Of a stretch of DNA of 64,000 nt, positions 57,080 through 64,000 are shown in pieces. Location: positions 1 to 64,000 of the forward strand of contig NZ_JFHC01000002.1 in assembly GCF_000698595.1 (NCBI RefSeq), given 5' to 3'. Position 1 is the first letter of the stretch. The number at the start of each line of letters is the position of its first letter. The notes beneath the pieces are model-generated. The model saw only the letters and a program-made list of their open reading frames with translations. It did no database searches and was not told the DNA's origin. The stretch is from Caballeronia glathei. GTDB lineage: Bacteria; Pseudomonadota; Gammaproteobacteria; Burkholderiales; Burkholderiaceae. The translations under genes and the position numbers were made by a program.

Positions 57080-58393
57080 ATGAGCATTTATCAAGCTGAA
57101 GACCTCGGCGTGTTGCGGTTCATCACGGCGGGCAGCGTCGACGACGGCAAGAGCACGCTGATCGGCCGCCTGCTTTACGACAGCAAGGCTGTGCTGTCGG
57201 ACCAGCTGTCGGCGATCTCGCGTGCGAAGAACAAGCGCACGGTCGGCGACGAGATCGACCTGTCCCTGCTCACCGACGGCCTCGAAGCCGAGCGCGAGCA
57301 GGGCATCACGATCGACGTCGCGTATCGCTACTTCGCTACCGCGAAGCGCAAGTTCATCATCGCCGATACGCCGGGCCACGAGCAGTACACGCGCAACATG
57401 GTGACGGGCGCATCGACCGCGCATGCCGCGATCATCCTCGTGGACGCCACGCGCGTGACGTTCGTCGACGGTGCCGCGCAACTGCTGCCGCAAACGAAGC
57501 GCCACAGCGCGATCGTGAAGCTGCTCGGGCTGCAGCACGTGATCGTCGCGATCAACAAGATGGATCTGGTCGACTTCAGCGAGACGCGCTTCAACGAGAT
57601 CCGCGACGCGTATGTCGAACTCGCGCGCCATCTCGGGATTTCGGACGTGCGTTTCGTGCCGGTGTCGGCGTTGAAGGGCGACAACATCGTGACCGCGAGC
57701 GAGCGCATGCCGTGGTACCTGGGCGAGCCGCTGCTCGATCTGCTCGAAGCGCTGCCGGTCGCTCAGCCGAACGATCAGGAATTGCGCTTCCCGGTGCAGT
57801 GGGTCGCGCGCCAGGACGGCAGCCAGGCCGACGATTTCCGCGGCTACATGGGCCGCGTGGAAGCGGGCGAAGTGCGCATCGGCGACGCGATCACCGTGCT
57901 GCCCGCGAACCGCGAAGCGACGGTGTCGGAGATCATTGCGCCGGTGCCGGGCGGCGTCGCGCAGGTGGATCGCGCGTTTGCCGGCCAGACGGTGACGATC
58001 CGCCTCGCGGAAGACATCGACGTCTCGCGCGGCGATACGTTCGTGCCGAGCGCGGCGAAGGTCGAGCCGGCGAAGAAGATCGAAGCGGACCTGTGCTGGT
58101 TCGACGAAGAGCCGCTCTCGCCGCAACGCAAGTACTTGCTGAAGCAGACCACCAACACGGTGTTCGCCCGCATCGGCGCGATCAAGCAGGTGCTCGACGT
58201 GCATACGCTGTCGCACGCCGTCGATCGCCAGGATCTCGCGATGAACGACATCGGCCGCGTGGCGCTCACGCTGCAAAAGCCGCTCGTCGCCGATGCATAC
58301 GACACGCACCAGGGCACCGGCGCGTTCGTCCTGATCGACGAGGCGACGCATCACACCGTCGCAGCCGGCATGATTCGTGCGTTTTCTGCTTGA
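57080..58393 (+). CDS. cysN: Sulfate adenylyltransferase subunit 1 (GTPase)
   Basis: A 437-residue EF-Tu-like GTPase that drives APS synthesis by CysD. G1 is AGSVDDGKST (about residues 16-25), G3 is DTPGHEQYTRNM, and G4 is INKMD. It ends after the translation-factor-like domains II/III, with no C-terminal APS kinase, unlike CysNC fusions. This fits direct APS reduction by CysH. Confidence 0.95.
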   Translation: MSIYQAEDLGVLRFITAGSVDDGKSTLIGRLLYDSKAVLSDQLSAISRAKNKRTVGDEIDLSLLTDGLEAEREQGITIDVAYRYFATAKRKFIIADTPGHEQYTRNMVTGASTAHAAIILVDATRVTFVDGAAQLLPQTKRHSAIVKLLGLQHVIVAINKMDLVDFSETRFNEIRDAYVELARHLGISDVRFVPVSALKGDNIVTASERMPWYLGEPLLDLLEALPVAQPNDQELRFPVQWVARQDGSQADDFRGYMGRVEAGEVRIGDAITVLPANREATVSEIIAPVPGGVAQVDRAFAGQTVTIRLAEDIDVSRGDTFVPSAAKVEPAKKIEADLCWFDEEPLSPQRKYLLKQTTNTVFARIGAIKQVLDVHTLSHAVDRQDLAMNDIGRVALTLQKPLVADAYDTHQGTGAFVLIDEATHHTVAAGMIRAFSA

Positions 58394-58435
58394 ACGTCAA
58401 ACTTGCGTCAAACGTGAAGCGGAGTCGAGGGAAAA

Positions 58436-59194
58436 ATGGGTAAGGTGTATCTGATCGGTGCAGGACCGGGCGCGGCGGACCTCATAACGGTGCGCGGTGC
58501 ACGGCTTCTGAGCGGCGCCGACGTCGTGCTGCACGATGCGCTGATCGAACCGGCAATGCTCGACTATGCGCCGAACGCGCAGAAGATCGCGGTCGGCAAG
58601 CGCTGCGGGCAGCGTTCGACGGCCCAGCACTTCATCAACAAGCAGATCGTCGATGCGGCGCGCGAGTATGACGTCGTCGTGCGTCTGAAGGGCGGGGACC
58701 CGATGCTGTTCGGCCGCGCCGACGAGGAAATGCGCGCGCTGGAAGCGGCGGGCATCGAGTACGAAGTGGTGCCGGGCATCACGGCGGCGCTCGCGAGCGC
58801 CGCGGCGCTGAAGCGCTCGCTGACGCTGCGCGGCGTATCGCGCAGCGTGGCGCTCGCGACCCACAGTCGTGCGCCCGACAGCGACGAGATCCGCGAGCAG
58901 GCAAGCGCCGACTCGCTCGTGTTCTACATGGGCCGTGACAGCGCGCCGGACATCGCGCAACAGTTGATCGACGCGGGCCGCGCCGGTTCGACGCCCGTTG
59001 CGATCGTCGAGGCGTGCAGCACGCCGCGCGAGCGCACGCTGACCCTCACGCTCGCCCGCATGGCGCTCGGCGAAGCACAGGAGTGGCTCGATCCGTCGCA
59101 GCCGAGCCTGCTGATGATCGGCGAGGCGTTCAGGGAACGCGCGTCGGCATCGACGTCGAAGGAAAAGCTGAAGGCGCTGCAGTACGCGGCGTGA
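58436..59194 (+). CDS. cobA: Uroporphyrinogen-III C-methyltransferase
   Basis: A 252-residue SUMT that makes precorrin-2, the start of siroheme (needed by CysI) and cobalamin. The AdoMet motif is VYLIGAGPGAADLITVRGARLL (residues about 3-24), followed by RLKGGDPMLFGRADEEM and GVSRSVALATHS. It is a free-standing enzyme, without the CysG-type dehydrogenase/ferrochelatase part. It is placed after cysN with 42 bases between them, tying siroheme supply to sulfite reduction. Confidence 0.93.
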   Translation: MGKVYLIGAGPGAADLITVRGARLLSGADVVLHDALIEPAMLDYAPNAQKIAVGKRCGQRSTAQHFINKQIVDAAREYDVVVRLKGGDPMLFGRADEEMRALEAAGIEYEVVPGITAALASAAALKRSLTLRGVSRSVALATHSRAPDSDEIREQASADSLVFYMGRDSAPDIAQQLIDAGRAGSTPVAIVEACSTPRERTLTLTLARMALGEAQEWLDPSQPSLLMIGEAFRERASASTSKEKLKALQYAA

Positions 59195-59207
59195 CGTAAG
59201 CCGGGTT

Positions 59208-59242
59208 TAAAAAAAGCACCGCTCGAGCGGTGCTTTTTTTTT
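59208..59242 (+). terminator. Bidirectional-type terminator after cobA
   Basis: AAAAAAAGCACCGCT pairs with AGCGGTGCTTTTTTT around CG. It can end both the sulfur cluster and the opposing CbiX-like gene. Confidence 0.9.
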
Positions 59243-59262
59243 GCGCATCACGCGTGGCGCAC

Positions 59263-59634
59263 TTATTCGCCGACCTGCCGCACGCAATATTCGGCGACCG
59301 CATCGAGCACGGCGTCGTCTTCTCCGACAGCGGTTGCGCAATGGATCTTCAGCCCAGGATGCGCCGCCCGGCAGCGTTCGACGATCTCCGGCAGGTCGCG
59401 CCGAATGTGCCCGCCCTGGCCGAAAAACACCGGAACGACCGTGACCGTATCGCAGCCCTCGGCGGCTTGCGCTGCGACGGCGCCTGGCAGATCGGGCGTC
59501 ATCAGTTCGAGGAAGGCGAGCGACACCGGGTCGCCGCGCGTGGCGCGCAGCTTGCCGGCCAGCCGCTCGAACGGCTCGGCCCAGCGCGCGTCGCGCGCGC
59601 CGTGGCCAAAGAGAATGATGCCGTGTCGCTTCAT
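59263..59634 (-). CDS. Short CbiX/SirB-type sirohydrochlorin chelatase
   Basis: A 123-residue single-domain chelatase of the CbiX family. Metal-binding histidines are in LFGHGARDARW (residue about 10) and VVPVFFGQGGHIRRDLPEIV (about 75). It is the length of the small CbiX-S/SirB type, which inserts cobalt, nickel or iron into sirohydrochlorin. Next to cobA it probably serves siroheme or cobalamin synthesis, but the metal is not evident. It is on the opposite strand to the cys genes. Confidence 0.85.
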   Translation of the reverse strand: MKRHGIILFGHGARDARWAEPFERLAGKLRATRGDPVSLAFLELMTPDLPGAVAAQAAEGCDTVTVVPVFFGQGGHIRRDLPEIVERCRAAHPGLKIHCATAVGEDDAVLDAVAEYCVRQVGE

Positions 59635-59676
59635 GACTTCCTCCGGCGCACAAGACTCAACGCGCTTCGATGAGGC

Positions 59677-60828
59677 TCAATGCCGGTCGACCCATTTCAG
59701 CCCGATCAGCCCGATCGCCAGGTAGGCGAGGGCGGGGGCCGCGGCGGTGATCGGCGCGGGCCACGTGTTGAGCGTCCCGATGTGCGAGAAGAGCGTATTG
59801 AACAACTGGAAGCTCATGCCGATCATGATGCCACCGAACACCTTCACGCCCACGACGCCCGCGCGCGTGTGCAGATACGCGAACGGCAAGGACAGCACCA
59901 GCATCACGAATACCGCGAACGGATAGAGGATCTTGCGCCAGAACGCGATCTGGTAGCGCTGCGTGTCCTGATGGTTTTCCGTCAGGTGCTGGATGTAGCG
60001 AAAGAGGTTGAACATCGACATGCGGTCGGGCGACACCAGCAGCACCGAGAGAATCTGCGGCGTCAGTTCGGAGCGCAGCGAGTACTCGGGCAGCGTGGTC
60101 TGCTTCGCGCGATAGACCGGGTTCAGCGCGTCGCCCGGATTGACGGCTTGCGGCGGGGCGTCGCTCAGCTGCGTATCGGTGACGCCCGTGAGCTTCCAGT
60201 GGCCGGGCGGCTCGAACACGCCGCTCGTCGCGATGCGCACGTTCTGCAGCCGGAACTTCGAATCGAACTCGTAGATGCGCACGTTCGCGATCGTGGTGTC
60301 CGGATTCAGCTGGCCGACGTTCACGAAGCGCGTGACCTGCTCGCCGTTGTCGCGCGCGGTGAGCGTGTCCTTCACCCAGACACCCGACTGGAAGTTGGTC
60401 GACACCGACGAGCCGAGCGCTTCGAGCCGCACGCGTTCGGACAGCTGGTCCGAATACGGCCCGATCACTTCCCCGATGATGTACGTGACGAACACGAGCG
60501 GAATCCCGATCTTGAGCAGCGAGCGCAGCGCGCGTCCGGTGGAGAGGCCGGAGACGCGAAAGATCGTGAATTCGGATGCCGCCGCCATCTGCGCGAACAC
60601 GTAGATCGCGCTGATGAGCGCCGCGACCGGGATGATCTCGTAGAAGCGCGAGGGCGTCTGCAGCGCGACCCGCAGCACGGCCATGCCGAACTTGTAGTTG
60701 CCGTGCCCGACGGTGTTCAACTCGTTGATCAGGTCGAAGAAGAAGAACAGGCCCGAGAACGCGAACAGGATGAAGATGAACGCGAGATAGATCTGGCGCG
60801 CGAAGTACCTTTCGTAGATGCGCAGCAT
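59677..60828 (-). CDS. lptG: Lipopolysaccharide export permease LptG
   Basis: A 383-residue permease of the LptF/LptG (YjgP/YjgQ) family with six membrane helices and a periplasmic beta-jellyroll insert (about residues 140-270). It begins MLRIYERYFARQIYLAFIFILFAFSGLFFFFDLINEL, which fits LptG. With LptF and LptB2 it lifts LPS from the inner membrane to LptC and LptA. It starts one base after the lptF stop. Confidence 0.93.
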   Translation of the reverse strand: MLRIYERYFARQIYLAFIFILFAFSGLFFFFDLINELNTVGHGNYKFGMAVLRVALQTPSRFYEIIPVAALISAIYVFAQMAAASEFTIFRVSGLSTGRALRSLLKIGIPLVFVTYIIGEVIGPYSDQLSERVRLEALGSSVSTNFQSGVWVKDTLTARDNGEQVTRFVNVGQLNPDTTIANVRIYEFDSKFRLQNVRIATSGVFEPPGHWKLTGVTDTQLSDAPPQAVNPGDALNPVYRAKQTTLPEYSLRSELTPQILSVLLVSPDRMSMFNLFRYIQHLTENHQDTQRYQIAFWRKILYPFAVFVMLVLSLPFAYLHTRAGVVGVKVFGGIMIGMSFQLFNTLFSHIGTLNTWPAPITAAAPALAYLAIGLIGLKWVDRH

Positions 60829-60829
60829 G

Positions 60830-61927
60830 TCAGGCCCCCTTCGAGCGCGTGAACATCGCGCGGGTGAAGAGCGGGCGGTTGCGCACGCGCAGCCAGAAGA
60901 TGAACCCGACGAGCGCCGCGACGAGAATGTGCAGCCCGACTAAGCCGACCCCGAACGACAGCTTGCCCTGCTCGATCCAGGACTGAACGACGTTCAGCAG
61001 GTTCGAATACGTCAGGTAGATCAGCACCGCCATCACGAGATTGATCGTGCGGCTGCGGCGCGGGTTCTGATATGAAAGGGGAATGGCGAGCAGCATCAGG
61101 TTGATGGCGATGAGCGGCAGCCCCGCGCGCCACGCGAACTCCGCAAGATTGTCCTTGGTCGGGTTGGCAAGCAGGTCTGGCGTGGAAATGCCGGTGGTCG
61201 CGGGCGTATTGACGACCTGACGGCTCTGTATCTTCACACCATAGCGCTCGAACTCCATGATGCGGAAGTTCGGCTGCCCGGGCTCGCCGTCGTAGCGGCG
61301 GCCGTTTTCGAGCACGATGAAGCGGTCGCCGTCGTTGCGCGTTTCGGTGTGGCCGGTCTTCGACACGATCACGTTCACCTTGCCGCCTTCGGTGCTCGTC
61401 ACGAACACGTTCTCGACGTGCCCCTGGTCCGGCGACATCTTCTCGATGAAGAACACGCGGTTGCTCGCGGGCGACTCGCGGAACTGGCCTGGCGCGAGCA
61501 GCGAGACTTCGTCGCGCTGCTGAAAGCGCGCCTTGATGAGCTTGCTCTGCTGGTTCGACCACGGCCAGCCGACGAACGCGAAGAACACGATCAGCAGGAT
61601 GATCGGCGTGGAGAAGACGGCGATCGGCTTGATGAGGCGCGTATGGCTCACGCCCGAGGCGAGCCACACGACCATTTCGGAGTCGCGATACCAGCGCGTC
61701 AGCACGAACAGGATCGACACGAAGAGCGTCACGATCAGCATGACCGCGAGATAGCCGATGACGGTGAGCCCGATCAGCACGACGACGTCGCGCGGGTCGA
61801 CCTGCCCCGATGCCGCGAAGCCGACGATGCGGATCATCATCGTCGTCAGCATGATCGTGAGCAGCACCATGAATACGGCACCGGCCGTATACGCGAGTTC
61901 ACGCTGTAGGGAGCGTTCGAAGATCAT
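60830..61927 (-). CDS. lptF: Lipopolysaccharide export permease LptF
   Basis: A 365-residue permease of the same family, beginning MIFERSLQRELAYTAGAVF. It has helices at both ends (about residues 12-110 and 265-350) and a periplasmic jellyroll with VFFIEKMS and NVFVTSTEGG. It pairs with LptG in the LPS export ABC transporter. A frame open to 63670 runs backward through pepA and is a shadow. ATG 61927 matches the family start. It is divergent from pepA. Confidence 0.93.
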   Translation of the reverse strand: MIFERSLQRELAYTAGAVFMVLLTIMLTTMMIRIVGFAASGQVDPRDVVVLIGLTVIGYLAVMLIVTLFVSILFVLTRWYRDSEMVVWLASGVSHTRLIKPIAVFSTPIILLIVFFAFVGWPWSNQQSKLIKARFQQRDEVSLLAPGQFRESPASNRVFFIEKMSPDQGHVENVFVTSTEGGKVNVIVSKTGHTETRNDGDRFIVLENGRRYDGEPGQPNFRIMEFERYGVKIQSRQVVNTPATTGISTPDLLANPTKDNLAEFAWRAGLPLIAINLMLLAIPLSYQNPRRSRTINLVMAVLIYLTYSNLLNVVQSWIEQGKLSFGVGLVGLHILVAALVGFIFWLRVRNRPLFTRAMFTRSKGA

Positions 61928-62107
61928 TGAGTGGTAACTGATGGCCGGCGGCGATGCGCAACCCGATGCGGATACACGTGCATGCTTCGACAGACGCAAG
62001 GGCGATGCGATTGTTCCCGTGCACCGCGCCTGTGACCGCCGCGGAAAAAATAGCGGATAATTGCGGCTTTCATCCTTCAGCCCAGATTTTATCCGAGGAT
62101 AAGCGCG
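61928..62107. promoter_or_regulatory. Divergent lptF / pepA promoter region
   Basis: 180 bases hold the start signals of the two divergent units. The pepA side has a GAGGA ribosome-binding site at about 62093-62097 and an AT-rich stretch from 62045 to 62095. The lptF side has no strong ribosome-binding site. I assign no hexamers. Confidence 0.45.
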
Positions 62108-63628
62108 ATGGACTTTAGCATAAAAGCCTGTGATTGGAGCAAAGGCGCGGCAAATGGTTTCCTCAACGGGAAGGCCGATGTGGTAGTGATCGGCGTGTTC
62201 GAAGCGCAGACGCTCTCGGGCGCGGCACGTGAGATGGATCTCGCCACCAAGGGCCTCGTGACCCGCGTCATCAAGGCGGGCGACATGGCCGGCCGCGCGG
62301 GCACCACGCTCTTCCTGCCGGAAATCACGGGTATCGGCGCATCGCGCGTGCTGCTCGTCGGGCTCGGCAAGCAGGACGTCTTCAATCAGAAGGCATACGG
62401 CGAAGCCGTGCGCGCGGCATGGCGCGCGATCCTCGGCACGAAGATCGCCCAGGTCGCGTTCACGCTCGCCCAGCTGCCCATTCTCGAGCGCACCGGCGAC
62501 TGGGCCGTGCGCACCGCCATCCTCGCGCTGCGCGAACTCACCTACAAGTTCACGCAGATGAAGAGCAAGCCCGAGAACGGCACGCGGGCGCTGAAGAAGG
62601 TCGTGTTCAGCATCGATCCGGCCGATGAAAAGGCCGCCAAGGTCGCCGTGAAGCAGGGCGCCGCGCTTGCGAACGGCATGGATCTCACGCGCGATCTCGG
62701 CAACCTGCCGCCCAACATCTGCACACCGACCTACCTCGGCCAGACCGCGAAGAAGCTCGGCCGCGACTGGAAGCTGAAGGTCGAGGTGCTCGGGCAGAAG
62801 CAGATCGAAGCGCTCGACATGGGCTCGTTCCTCGCCGTCGCGAAGGGCTCGATCGAGCCGCCGCAGTTCATCGTCATGCAGTATCAGGGCGCGGGCTCGG
62901 GCAAGAGCGCGCCGGCGCCGGTCGTGCTGGTCGGCAAGGGCATCACGTTCGACTCCGGCGGCATCTCGATCAAGCCGGGCGAGGCGATGGACGAGATGAA
63001 ATACGACATGTGCGGCGCGGGGTCGGTGTTCGGCACGCTGCGCGCGGTCGCGGAAATGGGGCTGAAGATCAACGTGGTCGGCATCGTGCCGACCTGCGAG
63101 AACATGCCCGCCGGCAACGCGGTGAAGCCGGGGGACATCATCACGTCGATGTCGGGCACCACCATCGAAGTGCTCAACACCGACGCCGAAGGGCGCCTCA
63201 TCCTGTGCGACGCGCTCACCTACGCGGAGCGCTTCAAGCCGTCGGCCGTGGTGGACATCGCCACGCTCACCGGCGCCTGCATCATCGCGCTCGGCCATCA
63301 CAACACGGGTCTCTTCTCGAAGGACGACGCTCTTGCGGGCGAACTGCTCGACGCGTCGCGCGAAGCGGTCGATCCGGCCTGGCGCATGCCGCTCGACGAC
63401 GAGTACCAGGACCAGCTCAAGTCCAACTTCGCGGATGTCGCGAACATCGGCGGGCGCCCCGCCGGCAGCGTGACCGCGGCGTGCTTCCTGTCGCGCTTCG
63501 CGCAGAACTATCCGTGGGCGCACCTCGACATCGCGGGCACGGCATGGAAGAGCGGCGCGGCGAAGGGCGCGACCGGCCGTCCGGTGCCGCTGCTCGCGCA
63601 GTTCCTGATCGACCGCGCGGGCCAATGA
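62108..63628 (+). CDS. pepA: Leucyl aminopeptidase (M17)
   Basis: A 506-residue cytosolic metallo-aminopeptidase. The C-terminal catalytic domain has [17 protein letters not shown] with the metal ligands, [19 protein letters not shown] and the signature [14 protein letters not shown] (about residues 358-371). The N-terminal macro-like domain covers about residues 1-165. In E. coli PepA is also a DNA-binding protein used in plasmid recombination and carAB control. It is followed by holC 31 bases downstream. Confidence 0.96.
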   Translation: MDFSIKACDWSKGAANGFLNGKADVVVIGVFEAQTLSGAAREMDLATKGLVTRVIKAGDMAGRAGTTLFLPEITGIGASRVLLVGLGKQDVFNQKAYGEAVRAAWRAILGTKIAQVAFTLAQLPILERTGDWAVRTAILALRELTYKFTQMKSKPENGTRALKKVVFSIDPADEKAAKVAVKQGAALANGMDLTRDLGNLPPNICTPTYLGQTAKKLGRDWKLKVEVLGQKQIEALDMGSFLAVAKGSIEPPQFIVMQYQGAGSGKSAPAPVVLVGKGITFDSGGISIKPGEAMDEMKYDMCGAGSVFGTLRAVAEMGLKINVVGIVPTCENMPAGNAVKPGDIITSMSGTTIEVLNTDAEGRLILCDALTYAERFKPSAVVDIATLTGACIIALGHHNTGLFSKDDALAGELLDASREAVDPAWRMPLDDEYQDQLKSNFADVANIGGRPAGSVTAACFLSRFAQNYPWAHLDIAGTAWKSGAAKGATGRPVPLLAQFLIDRAGQ

Positions 63629-63659
63629 CGGCGGCGCCGGTCGGAGAAGGAACAGGCGC

Positions 63660-64000
63660 ATGACACGCATCGATTTTCACTCGAACGTCGGGGATTCGAT
63701 TGCCTACGCGTGCCGCCTCGTGCGCAAGGCGTATCTGAGCGGCCAGCCGATCGTCGTGCTGGCCGAACCCGATCGCCTCGCCGCCTTCGACGAGCAGTTG
63801 TGGACCTTCTCGCCGCTCGACTTCGTGCCGCACTGCATGGCGGCGAGCCCGCTCGCGAAGGACACGCCGGTCGTGCTCGCGGCAAACCTCGACGAGGTGC
63901 CGCATCACCAGATTCTCGTGAATCTCGGCATGAGCGTGCCGCCGCAGTTCGCCCGCTTCGAGCGGCTGCTCGAAGTGGTCGGCAACGAGGAGCAGGAGCT
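63660..64000 (+). CDS. holC: DNA polymerase III chi subunit, partial
   Basis: The first 113 residues of the chi subunit, which links the clamp loader to SSB. It begins MTRIDFHSNVGDSIAYACRLVRKAY and continues through LAEPDRLAAFDEQLWTFSPLDFVPH, the family's conserved segment. GAAGGA precedes the ATG. The gene runs off the right end of the window. Its place after pepA is the standard pepA-holC arrangement. Confidence 0.92.
   Translation, partial: MTRIDFHSNVGDSIAYACRLVRKAYLSGQPIVVLAEPDRLAAFDEQLWTFSPLDFVPHCMAASPLAKDTPVVLAANLDEVPHHQILVNLGMSVPPQFARFERLLEVVGNEEQE

Noticed and set aside
60830-63670. An lptF frame extended by about 580 codons upstream.
   Set aside because: The extension runs antisense through pepA; the ATG at 61927 gives the normal LptF length and N terminus.

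Overview
This window reads as a chromosomal core segment of a high-GC betaproteobacterium, most likely Burkholderiaceae (Burkholderia sensu lato). The evidence is the very GC-rich third codon positions, GTG and TTG starts, and familiar gene neighbourhoods: ribF-ileS-lspA-coaBC, icd/cspD/clpS-clpA, nadA-nadC facing nadB, rpmB-rpmG, fkpB-ispH, livHMGF, lptF-lptG opposite pepA-holC, and a cys cluster with a DUF934 gene. The genus is not resolved. I see no phage, insertion sequence, integron, CRISPR array or rRNA operon. There is one tRNA gene.

Layout. 0.1-6.3 kb: a Tai/Rap1a-like exported protein followed upstream by a complete peptide-type ABC importer (fused double ATPase, two permeases, Tat-exported binding protein), all on the minus strand. 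6.6-10.6 kb: cupin, a stand-alone EF-G, a DUF192 protein and a small exported His/Lys/Ala-rich peptide, all minus. 10.9-16.7 kb: an RluE-like pseudouridine synthase, icd, cspD and clpS-clpA. 16.9-24.2 kb: a minus-strand run ribF-ileS-lspA-coaBC-LLM oxidoreductase-dut. 24.3-29.1 kb: purN, an RsmB-type methyltransferase, an MscS-type channel and a fatty-acid desaturase on the plus strand. 29.2-34.4 kb: de novo NAD synthesis (nadA, nadC, nadB), ribosomal proteins L33 and L28, and radC.

34.6-41.5 kb: fkpB-ispH, then a five-gene branched-chain amino acid importer. 41.6-47.7 kb: GNAT, an argD-type aminotransferase, a ferredoxin-type reductase, an SDR with an odd arginine-rich insertion, a 58-residue membrane protein, rsuA and a TlpA-like membrane thioredoxin. 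47.7-50.5 kb is the most unusual part: short tandem repeats running into the 3' end of a large zinc-ribbon/transmembrane protein built on in-frame 165-bp repeats, then tRNA-Leu(CAA). 50.6-59.6 kb: an orphan Liv-type binding protein, a CysB-like regulator and an assimilatory sulfate reduction block (cysI, DUF934, cysH, cysD, cysN, cobA, opposed cbiX-like). This reduces APS directly and makes siroheme for sulfite reductase. 59.7-64.0 kb: LptG/LptF of lipopolysaccharide export, divergent from pepA-holC. holC runs off the window.

Most of the window is ordinary housekeeping sequence. I did not find a convincing new multi-gene system. The best leads are the repeat protein at 48-50 kb, the palindromes upstream of icd, the long leaders of cspD and rpmB, and the uncharacterised small proteins.
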